DNA of 34,624 nucleotides from NCBI GenBank assembly GCA_003130845.1, contig QEXW01000073.1:1-34624 (forward strand), read 5' to 3'. Under the pieces are notes generated by a model. It was given only the letters and a program-made list of their open reading frames with translations. It did no database searches and was not told where the DNA came from. Of this stretch, positions 8,609-16,719 are shown one piece after another (positions within the stretch are counted from its first letter, which is position 1; each line of letters begins with the position of its first letter). Both the position numbers and the translations under genes were made by a program. This DNA comes from Anaerolineae bacterium. GTDB lineage: Bacteria; Chloroflexota; Anaerolineae; Anaerolineales; Villigracilaceae.

Positions 8609-8725
8609 TTACTCGTGATGCTCTACCAGAGAATTGTCGTCCTGACCAGTAAAGAGCGGCAGGAGGCTGATGACGACGAACAACCCGACAACCAGGAATA
8701 AAACTGCCATTGCGTATGGGGTCAT
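8609..8725 (-). CDS. Small single-span membrane protein, 38 residues
   Basis: A short gene with convincing translation signals. The ATG at 8725 is preceded by a perfect AAGGAGG with about 5-nt spacing (AAGGAGGTTTCTATG on the minus strand). The product starts MTPYAMAVLFLVVGLFVVIS and ends in a short charged tail QDDNSLVEHHE. Residues about 5-25 form one transmembrane helix, so it should be an inner-membrane peptide with an acidic tail. A hairpin terminator-like element follows the stop. No family is recognised. It could be a small subunit of a membrane complex or a stress peptide. It sits alone, convergent with slyD. Its reality rests on the ribosome-binding site, the hydrophobic pattern and the terminator, not on homology. 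Confidence 0.65.
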   Translation of the reverse strand: MTPYAMAVLFLVVGLFVVISLLPLFTGQDDNSLVEHHE

Positions 8726-8967
8726 AGAAACCTCCTTTCAGAATGAACTTGTGGATGAATATATAACGTTCCAAAATAGGTTTTGGTTCCATGATTCGTA
8801 TTAATAAAACACCACTTTTCCCAAGATGTTCCTTACAAGAGATTAACCCAATCCTTACAAATCCATGACAAAGCGACTATCACCGTATTTCAGTATACGC
8901 AACATGGACAAAATGCCTATTCCCCCACAAGTCTTACTTGGTCAAATGACAAACCGAAAAGACAATT
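8726..8967. other. Gene-free stretch upstream of the small membrane protein
   Basis: AT-rich gap that must hold the promoter of the minus-strand small gene. On that strand TATATT or TTATAT around 8758-8766 are possible -10 boxes, without a clear -35. No ORF with a ribosome-binding site, no RNA fold and no strong repeat was seen before the dispersed repeat that begins near 8968. Confidence 0.4.
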
Positions 8968-9061
8968 CTAGCCACCCTACAAACACGAAGGAAAGCGGAC
9001 AACAACCGTATTTCCCGAAGAAAGCCCAGAAAATTTCCGCGTGAATTCGTGTCCAAAAAAC
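8968..9061 (+). repeat. Dispersed intergenic repeat, copy B
   Basis: Begins CTAGCCACCCTACA like copy A and shares the core CCGAAGAAAGCCCAGAAAA, TTTCCGCGTG and GAATTCGTGTCC, ending in an A run. It lacks the 10-bp units of copy A. It lies just beyond the terminator of the FAD oxidoreductase gene. Confidence 0.75.
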
Positions 9062-9062
9062 A

Positions 9063-9099
9063 AAATAAACGTAGAGCGAGAGTGTATCTCGCTCTACGT
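9063..9099 (-). terminator. Intrinsic terminator of the FAD oxidoreductase gene
   Basis: A perfect 12-bp stem (ACGTAGAGCGAG at 9069-9080 with its complement at 9088-9099, 7-nt loop) lies just past the stop of the minus-strand gene. On that strand the stem is followed by TTATTTTG. Confidence 0.85.
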
Positions 9100-9103
9100 G
9101 ACA

Positions 9104-10438
9104 TCAACCCACTGACATAATTCGCTCAAGCATCTCTTCGTTCGTACCGAACTTGAAGGTTTCTAACCCGCGCTGACGAGCAATCTCATCTTCAATTTCC
9201 GCCAGTTTACGAATATCAGATAAATTGACGACCGGTTTGCCTAACGCCTTCAGCCGTGCTGCAAGAGCAGACTCATCTGGAACAATCGGTGATAACGTCT
9301 GAAGGTATTGCAAAACCGCTTTGGCGCCGTTCACACCGTCTTTGCGGGCATAGCCCACCAGCCCGGTACTGGCCTGGCGGCTCCAACCGGCAATAAATAC
9401 ATCGGGGATAATGGCCTGTGCTTCCGGGTCATACGCTTCATAGGAAATATCATCTACCGGAAAGCGAGGCGCAGGATTTTTGGCAAACTCGGCAGAAGAA
9501 ACGGGTAGACCAAAGTCTTGGTCCACGCGGTCGCCCACTGCAAAGACCACCGAATCCACCTTGATTTCGCGAAACTTACCTGTGCCGCGCGCCTTCACCA
9601 CACCGTTTTTATCTACGGTCAAAATGTTTTCTTCCACTTCCAAGCCTTGGGCCTGCTGTTCGCCAAGCACCCGGCTGGGAGAAACCAAGAATTCGAGTCG
9701 AAAACGAGAACGCGAACTGGGTGGTTCGGCTTTCGGTAGAGCGGCTAAGATGTTTTCTTTGGCTGCCTGCACATCTTGCCCAATCGCCTCCAAGTGTGGC
9801 CGAATGCGTTCTATCTCTTTTTCGAAGTCCTCTAAATCCAGATAGGCTGCGACATGTTCCAGTTCTTTGCGGTCGAACTTGACTTCTAGCGGCCCACGCC
9901 GGACGAGGGCAATCACTTCATCTACCTGCAAGCGGCGCGTCAGGTAACGGGTAATATCGAGCATCACATTCCCGGCACCCACAATGGCCACACGTTTGCC
10001 GAATTCAAAAACCTTTTGTGTGTAGGGTGGCAAGAGGTTGTAATGATACACTGGGCCTTTGGCATGATATACCCCATTGAGCGCCTCACCAGGAATGCCA
10101 AGCCACTTGATACCCTGCGCACCGGCACAGACCAAAATGGCCTGAAAGCCCAAGGCGCGCAAATCATCGAGCGTTAGGTCTCCCTTGGAGCCAATCGTCA
10201 CGTTGCCGCAGTAGGTTAGGCCGGGTGTATCCAACACTTGATGAAACTGCTGACGCAAGCCCCGTTTCATGGCATGTTTTTCAGGGTAAATGCCATATTC
10301 GGCTAACCCTCCAGGCTTAATATCGCGGTTAAAAAGCACCACCCGTACCCCATGGCGTGCCAACTCACGGGCGGCGTACAACCCTGCCGGACCCGCACCC
10401 ACTACGGCGGCATAATAACGCTGGTCTGTCACTGTCAT
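9104..10438 (-). CDS. FAD-dependent ferredoxin/adrenodoxin-NADP reductase-like oxidoreductase
   Basis: Two-dinucleotide-binding-domain flavoprotein of the adrenodoxin reductase/FprA or glutamate-synthase-beta-like group, expected to move electrons between NADPH and a ferredoxin in the cytosol. The FAD motif VVGAGPAGLYAARE starts near residue 12, followed by the PGGLAEYGIYPEK block of this group. The NADPH-binding motif VAIVGAGNVMLDITRY is central. The C-terminal part (GWSRQASTGLVGYARKDG) is the usual flavin-contacting end. Two starts are possible: ATG at 10438, very close to its AAGGAG, or GTG at 10432 with a 7-nt spacing. The protein is 444 or 442 residues. The true partner is unknown. The AOR enzyme 1.5 kb away also uses ferredoxin, but a link is only a guess. 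Confidence 0.82.
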   Translation of the reverse strand: MTVTDQRYYAAVVGAGPAGLYAARELARHGVRVVLFNRDIKPGGLAEYGIYPEKHAMKRGLRQQFHQVLDTPGLTYCGNVTIGSKGDLTLDDLRALGFQAILVCAGAQGIKWLGIPGEALNGVYHAKGPVYHYNLLPPYTQKVFEFGKRVAIVGAGNVMLDITRYLTRRLQVDEVIALVRRGPLEVKFDRKELEHVAAYLDLEDFEKEIERIRPHLEAIGQDVQAAKENILAALPKAEPPSSRSRFRLEFLVSPSRVLGEQQAQGLEVEENILTVDKNGVVKARGTGKFREIKVDSVVFAVGDRVDQDFGLPVSSAEFAKNPAPRFPVDDISYEAYDPEAQAIIPDVFIAGWSRQASTGLVGYARKDGVNGAKAVLQYLQTLSPIVPDESALAARLKALGKPVVNLSDIRKLAEIEDEIARQRGLETFKFGTNEEMLERIMSVG

Positions 10439-10533
10439 TCTCCTTTTTACTGAAACAAAATGCCGAGCGGCACGATTATATGGCATTCGACAAGGCATGG
10501 CAAGCGGGCGTTGATACTTTTCTAACAAATCTC

Positions 10534-10562
10534 TTGCCAAACACCTATGCATTCGATATAAA
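10534..10562 (+). promoter_or_regulatory. Sigma-70-type promoter of htpG
   Basis: TTGCCA (10534-10539) and TATAAA (10557-10562) are separated by exactly 17 bp, the ideal spacing. Transcription would start near 10569, leaving a leader of about 77 nt. No CIRCE inverted repeat is visible nearby. Confidence 0.65.
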
Positions 10563-10645
10563 ATAAACGCGCTTTTTAAGATGCCCCAACCGGCCTTCAC
10601 CAATTATCGTCCTGACCATCTTTTGTCATCTCGGAGGAGATTCCG

Positions 10646-12493
10646 ATGACCGAAACCTTTGCTTTCAAAGCCGAAACCAAACAACTCCTTCATATTCTCA
10701 TTCACTCGCTTTACAAAGACCGCGAAGTCTTCCTGCGTGAACTGCTTTCAAACGCATCGGATGCACTCAATCGCCTGCGCTTTGAGATGCTTACCAACAA
10801 AGATGTGCTTGACGCCGAAGCACCCCTTGAAATTCGCATTACGGTAGATAAAGATGCCCGCACGTTGACCATCCGCGATACCGGTATTGGCATGACCCGC
10901 CAGGAAATCATCGAGCATCTCGGCACCATTGCGCAATCAGGCGCCAGGCGCTTCTTAGAAGCCGCGCAAAAGAACAACTTCGACACGACCGGGCTGATTG
11001 GACAGTTTGGGGTTGGTTTTTATTCGGTCTTTATGGTAGCGGAATCGGTTCGAGTAATTTCTCGTTCCTACAAACCGGAGGCCGAAGCGGTGAGTTGGCT
11101 GTGCCGCGGCGATGATATCTACCAGGTCGAAGCAGCAGAAAAAACCACGCGAGGCACCGAAATCAAAGTCGTGCTCAAAGAAGATGCTGCTGAGTTTGCC
11201 GATGAGTATCGCATCAAAGAAATCATTCGCAAACATTCCGATTACATTGGTTTTCCCATTTACGTTGGCACAGACGAAAAGCCCGTCAACAAGCAGACTT
11301 CGCTTTGGCGCACGGCCAAATCGGAAATCAGCGAAACACAATACACCGACTTTTACCGCCAATTGACCCTGGATTTTGAGGAACCGCTGGTCACCACCCA
11401 CTTCGTCACCGATGCGCCTGTGCAGCTATACGCTTTGCTCTACATCCCTGCCAAAGGCGAGCGCGGCATGTTCTCCCTGCGCAAAGAGGATGGCTTAAAA
11501 CTGTATTCGCGCAATATTTTGATTGATGAATACAACAAGGACCTGCTACCTGACTACCTGCGTTTTGTGCAAGGGGTGGTTGATTCGGAAGACTTACCGC
11601 TGAATGTCTCTCGTGAAACGGTGCAATCCAGTGGGTTGATGCCCCGCCTGAAGAAGGTCCTGACCGGCCAAGTCCTTAAGGAACTGGAAACGCTCGCCAA
11701 AAACGCTCCCGAAAAATATGCCAATTTTTGGAAAGAGTTCGGCAGTTATCTCAAACAAGGCGTTGCCGCCACACCTGCCGATGCCGATAAGCTAGTACCG
11801 CTCCTGCGCTTCCGCACCAACTTGCACCCGGAAGTTTGGTCATCGCTCGAAGAGTATACCGGCCGCATGAAAGAAGGTCAAAAATTCGTCTATTACCTGC
11901 TCGGCGAAGACCCCAAATCGCTGGTGCGCAGCCCACACTTGGAGGCCTTCCAAGCCCAGGGGATGGAAGTGCTTTTGCTGACCGAACCGATTGACCCCTT
12001 CTTACTGATGGGTTTGCGCAAGTATAAAGACTTTGAGTTAAAGAACGCCGCCCAGGCAGAAATCGAGACTCCCTCCCAAGCACAGGAAGGCCAGCCAGAG
12101 CCGGAAAAAATCCCCGAAAGCGAACTCGCCCCGCTCATGGAGCGCTTCAAACAAGTGTTGGGTGAGCGCGTGAACGAGGTACGGGTGAGTCACCGCTTGG
12201 CGCAATCGGTGGCGCGCTTGGTGGACCCGCAAGATGCGCTCAACCCCGAATTACAACGGGTGTATAAATTCCTAGGGAAAGAATACGAAGTGCCGAAGAA
12301 AATCTTGGAACTCAACGCGGCTCATCCCATTCTCAAAGGCTTGTTGCACCTACCCGCCGATTCGGAGTTGGGCACGCTGGTGATTGAACAAATCTACGAT
12401 AGCGCCTTGCTGGTCGAGGGGTTACATCCTGACCCATCGAGCATGGCGCCGCGTCTCCAAAAACTGATTGAAGCCGCGCTTGGACAACGATAG
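10646..12493 (+). CDS. htpG: Chaperone protein HtpG (bacterial Hsp90)
   Basis: ATP-dependent homodimeric chaperone of the cytosol. The N-terminal GHKL ATPase is complete: Glu32 and Asn36 in ELLSNASDALNRL, DTGIGM at 78-83 and the lid glycines GQFGVGFYS at 119-127. The middle domain includes SLWRTAKSEI and the catalytic-loop Arg region NVSRETVQSS. A Glu/Pro/Gln-rich linker near residues 470-495 precedes the C-terminal dimerisation domain. At 615 residues it is normal for bacterial HtpG and lacks the eukaryotic MEEVD tail. The ATG has a strong GGAGGAGA about 7 nt upstream. A promoter precedes it and a terminator follows, so it is probably a single-gene unit. Confidence 0.97.
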   Translation: MTETFAFKAETKQLLHILIHSLYKDREVFLRELLSNASDALNRLRFEMLTNKDVLDAEAPLEIRITVDKDARTLTIRDTGIGMTRQEIIEHLGTIAQSGARRFLEAAQKNNFDTTGLIGQFGVGFYSVFMVAESVRVISRSYKPEAEAVSWLCRGDDIYQVEAAEKTTRGTEIKVVLKEDAAEFADEYRIKEIIRKHSDYIGFPIYVGTDEKPVNKQTSLWRTAKSEISETQYTDFYRQLTLDFEEPLVTTHFVTDAPVQLYALLYIPAKGERGMFSLRKEDGLKLYSRNILIDEYNKDLLPDYLRFVQGVVDSEDLPLNVSRETVQSSGLMPRLKKVLTGQVLKELETLAKNAPEKYANFWKEFGSYLKQGVAATPADADKLVPLLRFRTNLHPEVWSSLEEYTGRMKEGQKFVYYLLGEDPKSLVRSPHLEAFQAQGMEVLLLTEPIDPFLLMGLRKYKDFELKNAAQAEIETPSQAQEGQPEPEKIPESELAPLMERFKQVLGERVNEVRVSHRLAQSVARLVDPQDALNPELQRVYKFLGKEYEVPKKILELNAAHPILKGLLHLPADSELGTLVIEQIYDSALLVEGLHPDPSSMAPRLQKLIEAALGQR

Positions 12494-12520
12494 GGCGAGA
12501 AGGTACTCGCCCTTTCTTAT
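12492..12520 (+). terminator. Intrinsic terminator of htpG
   Basis: AGGGCGAG (12492-12499) pairs with CTCGCCCT (12506-12513) around a 6-nt loop, followed by TTCTTATT. The stem starts inside the htpG stop codon and the tail runs into the end of the convergent sixA. Confidence 0.75.
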
Positions 12521-13032
12521 TCTCGCTCTCCCAGCGCGACCAGGTGTTTGGGCATCATCAACCATTCGAGCGTTGCACGCCGTTCGTGGCGCAAATTTTC
12601 AGCGCTGAGAAAGCATACACCGCCTTTGCGCATTTCAATTGAGAGGCCAGCATCACCAGCCACCAACAATCCAATCAGCGCGCTCAGGTTGGGTTCATGC
12701 CCCACCAGCGCAATACTCTCCACATCGTAATACTTCTCGTTGATTTCACCAATCACCTCGTCTGGGAGGCTGAGAGGGGTAAGATGCTCGGTTGTGACTA
12801 ACTGCTCTTTTTTCATTTTGAGAATTTTGAGCAGGATGTGGGCGGTTTCCAAGGCACGGACATAGGGGCTGGAGAGAATCAGGTCGAAGCACACGCCAAG
12901 CGATTTCAACCCACGCGCGATGTTGGTCATCTTTTCACTGCCTTTGGGGGTGAGTGGGCGCAAACTATCATCTTCATAGCCCGGTGTGCCGGGTTCAACA
13001 GCAATGGCGTGTCGAATGATGTATAGATTCAT
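12517..13032 (-). CDS. sixA: SixA-type phosphohistidine phosphatase
   Basis: Small histidine-phosphatase-superfamily protein that removes phosphate from phosphohistidine in proteins such as HPt domains (known role of SixA). The catalytic RH motif is IIRHAIA with His8. Arg59 in SSPYVRALETA and the second histidine His112 in LVGHEPNL are present. At 171 residues it is near the 155-165 typical of the family. It lies 35 nt downstream of the Ppx/GppA-HD gene on the same strand, so the two are probably cotranscribed. The pairing with a polyphosphate/ppGpp phosphatase is suggestive of phosphate signalling but not proof. Confidence 0.88.
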   Translation of the reverse strand: MNLYIIRHAIAVEPGTPGYEDDSLRPLTPKGSEKMTNIARGLKSLGVCFDLILSSPYVRALETAHILLKILKMKKEQLVTTEHLTPLSLPDEVIGEINEKYYDVESIALVGHEPNLSALIGLLVAGDAGLSIEMRKGGVCFLSAENLRHERRATLEWLMMPKHLVALGERE

Positions 13033-13067
13033 AATTTGCTCCTGTTCACAAAACGTTTTCTTAAATA

Positions 13068-14564
13068 CTACACAATTTCCAGCCTCACCCCAAAGACATC
13101 CTCGAAGAGGGTCTTGCGTTTTTCAAATGACCAGCGCTCCAGCATCATCTCGCCTTCTCCACGCAAAAGAATTTGCCATACGCTGCCGTTCTTTTCAAGG
13201 GTTACATCGCGCAAGCGAGCAGCATGGCTGATTTCAAGCGCATCGGCCAGACGTAAGATGGCACACAGTTTGAGAACCGTCATCCTCTCTTTGGGAGGCA
13301 AAGCGCGAAAGGAATCTTCTTGAACCGATGGAGAGGTTTTGCGGTGAAAGCGTACAATATTCGCCACCACTTCTTGCTGAGGTGGCTCTAGCCCCATCAG
13401 AGGCGAGTGTTTCAAAATGTAGTAGCCATGCCGGTCGTGGTCAATCGTGTTGATGAAATGGCCAATATCGTGTAAGAGCGCGGCGGCTTCTAAAGAAAGG
13501 CGGTCATTTTCATCCAAACCATGCAGAGAAAGGGTTTGGTCAAAAATGCGCCCCGCCAAGCGTGAGACGTGTGTGGCATGTTCGGCATCGAAAGCGTATT
13601 TCTGCCCCAAACGCATGGCAGCGTTAAGCACTTGTTCCCGGCGTGGCAAACGTGGGCCGAGCGCTAACGGAAGCATATCCCACAACACTCCATCTTTAAG
13701 CCCAACCCCCGGAATTTGGATTTCACGCACGCGCGCTTCGCGCGCAATGAGATGGACAACCATGCACGCGGGTAACAAGACATCTGCGCGGTCGGGGCGC
13801 AGGTCAAGTTTTTTGATACGCTCTTCAATGGTCATCTCTGAGAGTTTCTCGATGAGAGCATTTAACTCGTCCAGGGTAATGCGGTCGCTGGTTTCGCGGC
13901 GAAACAGACGTTTACGCAGCAAGCCCATCTCTTCCAGGTTGCCGCCGGTGCCGGCGCACAAATCTACCTTTTCGCCGCCGAGTTCACGGTCAATCCGCCG
14001 TCGCGCCGATTCGGTATATTCGCGCAACAGGTGAATATCCATCAGGCCACCATTTGCGCCAAGCCGCTTGAGCAAGCGCACTGTTCCCATAGGATAACTT
14101 TCAGAGGAGAGAATTTCATCCCCCCGCACAATGGTCACTTCCACGCTGCCGCCGCCGATGTCAATCAGCACTGCCCGCTTACCGGTCAAATCCACCGCTT
14201 TGGAAACTGCCAGGTGAATCAGCCGCGCCTCTTCTTCGCCGCTGATGATTTCGACCTGAATCCCGCTTTGGCGAACGATGCGGTCGAGCAACACTTCGCC
14301 ATTTTCAGCCTCGCGCAAAGCCGAAGTGCCAACCGCGCGTAACTGGCTGACTCCAAATTGGTCGGCAATCGAACGAAAGCGTAAGAAGGCATCTACCGCC
14401 GCTTGCATCATCGACTCGCTCAATTGCCCGCTGGTAAACACATCTTGCCCTAAACGCACCGGCAAACGCGTAGATTCGAGCACTTCCAACTGGCCTCCAC
14501 GCACCGGACGGGCAACTGCCATGCGAATGGCATTCGAGCCAACATCAATTGCGGCGATATTCAT
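13068..14564 (-). CDS. Ppx/GppA phosphatase with C-terminal HD domain
   Basis: Exopolyphosphatase/guanosine pentaphosphatase family protein with the actin-like ATPase fold. The phosphate-1 motif is AAIDVGSNAIRM at residues 4-15, the catalytic Glu region GTSALREAENGE follows, and phosphate-2 is VLIDIGGGSVEVT. The C-terminal part (about 325-480) is an HD-type domain: HATHVSRLAGR, then LLHDIGHFINT with the HD pair and the distal histidines of FHRK. This matches long-form Ppx. The start at 14564 is set by GGAGG 4 nt upstream. The longer frame adds 37 residues without family character. A TACAAT (14618-14623, minus strand) could be the -10 box. The substrate, polyphosphate or pppGpp, cannot be told from sequence. 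Confidence 0.9.
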   Translation of the reverse strand: MNIAAIDVGSNAIRMAVARPVRGGQLEVLESTRLPVRLGQDVFTSGQLSESMMQAAVDAFLRFRSIADQFGVSQLRAVGTSALREAENGEVLLDRIVRQSGIQVEIISGEEEARLIHLAVSKAVDLTGKRAVLIDIGGGSVEVTIVRGDEILSSESYPMGTVRLLKRLGANGGLMDIHLLREYTESARRRIDRELGGEKVDLCAGTGGNLEEMGLLRKRLFRRETSDRITLDELNALIEKLSEMTIEERIKKLDLRPDRADVLLPACMVVHLIAREARVREIQIPGVGLKDGVLWDMLPLALGPRLPRREQVLNAAMRLGQKYAFDAEHATHVSRLAGRIFDQTLSLHGLDENDRLSLEAAALLHDIGHFINTIDHDRHGYYILKHSPLMGLEPPQQEVVANIVRFHRKTSPSVQEDSFRALPPKERMTVLKLCAILRLADALEISHAARLRDVTLEKNGSVWQILLRGEGEMMLERWSFEKRKTLFEDVFGVRLEIV

Positions 14565-14736
14565 AGAGCCTCCATGTCCAAAGTGTACACCCAATTGGGC
14601 CGTTCCAGCATGGAGGAATTGTATCGCGTATGGCTGGGTAGTGTGCCAAAAAAGGTTAGAAGGACTGGTTGTCATTGACCCCTCTTATTTTGGCAGTGGC
14701 GGAAAGCGCCCAGGCGCCATACCTGCTTGTTATAAA

Positions 14737-15513
14737 TTATGACTTCCAATCCCAATCCCCCAAGGTTGGGATAGCACTGTACATGGTTAGGTCGAGTTGA
14801 ATCGGGGTGATGGAGACATAGCCGCTGGCGACTGCGCCCACATCGGTGCCTTCTTCCGGTGTGCCGGTGGGTGAATCGCCGCCAATCCAATAATAGGGCT
14901 TGCCGCGTGGGTCAATCCGTTTATCCAAGCGGTCACGATACACACGCAAGCCCTGACGCGTAATCCGAATCCCCTTGATTTGCTCGATGGGCAAATAGGG
15001 GATGTTCACGTTGAGCAACATACCAGGCGGAAAACGATGTTCACGCACGGTGCTGACCACACGGCGAGCAATTTCAGCAGCAGCCGTGTAATCGAGAGCG
15101 CCAAGGTGATTATCCAGCGAGCCAAGCGAAAAGGCAATGCCAGGGGTATCCCAGATGACCGCTTCCATGGCAGCCGTCACCGTCCCGGAGTAGGTGACAT
15201 CATGCCCCAGGTTGTGCATCGGGTTAATGCCAGAAACCACCAAGTCAATTTTTTCTTCAAAGAAACCCAGCAACGCCAAGGCAACACAGTCTGAAGGGGC
15301 GCCATCGCTTGTAAAAGCCGCAGAACCATCTGCCAAGGTCAAGTCACGCACGCGCAAAGGACGCTCCAGCGTTTTGACATGGCCACTGCCCGACCAGTTG
15401 CGGTCTGGCGCAAGAATGCTCACCTTAACATCAGACAATGAGCGCATAGCCTGCGCCAGCGCCAAGAGACCCGGCGCAGTGACACCATCATCATTCGTAA
15501 CGAGAATATGCAT
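14737..15513 (-). CDS. surE: 5'/3'-nucleotidase SurE
   Basis: Metal-dependent nucleoside 5'/3'-monophosphate phosphatase; family members also cut short polyphosphate. The metal-binding NDDG is at residues 7-10. The serine/asparagine ligands appear in APDRNWSGSGH, and SGINPMHNLGHDVTYSGTV is the family's central motif. The end (EGTDVGAVASGYVSITPI) is also typical. 258 residues is normal. The start at 15513 follows GAGG with about 8-nt spacing. It lies 29 nt downstream of the CBS/GAF gene on the same strand, so the pair is likely one transcript. A 172-nt gap without features separates it from the next minus-strand gene. Confidence 0.95.
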   Translation of the reverse strand: MHILVTNDDGVTAPGLLALAQAMRSLSDVKVSILAPDRNWSGSGHVKTLERPLRVRDLTLADGSAAFTSDGAPSDCVALALLGFFEEKIDLVVSGINPMHNLGHDVTYSGTVTAAMEAVIWDTPGIAFSLGSLDNHLGALDYTAAAEIARRVVSTVREHRFPPGMLLNVNIPYLPIEQIKGIRITRQGLRVYRDRLDKRIDPRGKPYYWIGGDSPTGTPEEGTDVGAVASGYVSITPIQLDLTMYSAIPTLGDWDWKS

Positions 15514-15542
15514 ACAAAAAGCCTCGGATAGGTTTGTTCTGT

Positions 15543-16538
15543 TCAAAACGCACTTTCGGCATCAGCCCATTCTAGCGTCTCGAACGGTGCAAAAAAAATT
15601 GTCTCGTCTGAAAATGTCTTTTCCCTGCGTTTTTGTAACAATAATCTGGTCATACGCTGAGAAAAGGCCTGGCAAGTTTGTTTTTCATCCGAGGTAAAGG
15701 GGCTTTCCACATTCCTTCCAAGCGAGAGAAAGCCCAAGCAAGTGCTCTCTTCGTACAAAAGCGGCACGCCCAGCCACGAAGCCGGCTGACCTAAGCTTTC
15801 CATGCCTTGCCAGGCTGGCACACGGCGCGTATCGGGCAGGTAAATCGCCTGACGGTGCTGCAACATCATTTGATAAATCGCGTTCGACTCGATTTGAGCG
15901 AAATCAAGTGTCGGGTTTTCAACGCCCCACGCCGCGCCAAGTTCCAGCCGGTCGCCACGCACCAACACATACGCTTGATGATAGGGGACAACCTGGGCAA
16001 GCAATTGTAACATGCGCTTTAAGATGCCCCGTTCGTCGGCATCCTGATAAATCAATGCATCGAGTTGGCCCAAACGACCAACGATGTTGCTCAGATTAGA
16101 GACAATTAACGATTGGGCCAAAACGAGCACGGTCAAATCGAGAATGCGAAACATGTCGTTAGAGAGCTGAATCACCACCGGGTCGTACATATCACGCAAC
16201 GGACGCGACAATGCCCGTTGAATTGCTTCATCCACCCGCAAATGACCGGGTAAAGGTTGCACTTGGCTAGACATGGCAGCAGCCAAATGCGCAATCGGCT
16301 TGCGCATGAACAATTCTATCCCATACCGATGCCCTAAGCGCTCAAAAAGTTTCAGACGTGTCAGGAAACCCAGCAATTTGCGATTTTCCACAATTAACAC
16401 GCCCGGCAAATCGGGGTTGTCTTCCAACACCATCACTACATCTTCCGTCAAGGTATACGGTGACACCTGAAAATCATGGGCGGGCAAATCGGCAATACAG
16501 ACGGGTATTTGAGATTCGTCTCGTAGAAATGGCAACAT
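15543..16538 (-). CDS. CBS-like plus GAF domain sensor protein
   Basis: Soluble 331-residue protein without an output domain. Residues about 20-155 look like a CBS-type pair (TEDVVMVLEDNPDLPGVLIVENRKLLGFLTR and the second unit PLPGHLRVDEAIQRALSRP). Residues about 165-310 form a GAF domain (DERGILKRMLQLLAQVVPYHQAYVLVRGD, then WLGVPLLYEESTCLGFLSLGR). It may bind a small ligand and act through a partner. No kinase, cyclase or DNA-binding part is seen. The upstream Shine-Dalgarno is weak, so the start is less certain. It precedes surE by 29 nt. Domain calls are from pattern reading only. Confidence 0.65.
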   Translation of the reverse strand: MLPFLRDESQIPVCIADLPAHDFQVSPYTLTEDVVMVLEDNPDLPGVLIVENRKLLGFLTRLKLFERLGHRYGIELFMRKPIAHLAAAMSSQVQPLPGHLRVDEAIQRALSRPLRDMYDPVVIQLSNDMFRILDLTVLVLAQSLIVSNLSNIVGRLGQLDALIYQDADERGILKRMLQLLAQVVPYHQAYVLVRGDRLELGAAWGVENPTLDFAQIESNAIYQMMLQHRQAIYLPDTRRVPAWQGMESLGQPASWLGVPLLYEESTCLGFLSLGRNVESPFTSDEKQTCQAFSQRMTRLLLQKRREKTFSDETIFFAPFETLEWADAESAF

Positions 16539-16719
16539 AATCGTACCCGATATACTCTCTCAAAAAGGAGAACGTGCAAAGGTAGTTTAACTGCTTGCGA
16601 TTAACATCTGTAAAAATTTTTGTTAACGACCGGAAAAAAACAATTCGTTTACCAGACCTTAATGGGTTGTTCCATGCCAATTAACTTAGGGTGAATACAA
16701 TGCGGATGAGGAGACGAAT

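Noticed and set aside
8580-8792. A 70-codon minus-strand frame over the small membrane protein
   Set aside because: It has no ribosome-binding site and a non-hydrophobic sequence. The 38-codon frame in another phase has a perfect Shine-Dalgarno and a membrane helix.
10439-10603. 55-codon N-terminal extension of the FAD reductase
   Set aside because: It runs through the divergent promoter region of htpG, and a Shine-Dalgarno sits just before the shorter start.
10439-10645. CIRCE heat-shock operator before htpG
   Set aside because: No TTAGCACTC-N9-GAGTGCTAA-like inverted repeat is present.
14565-14736. Possible small RNA or terminator between surE and the Ppx gene
   Set aside because: Only a 5-bp stem (TGGCG/CGCCA) was found, with no T tract.
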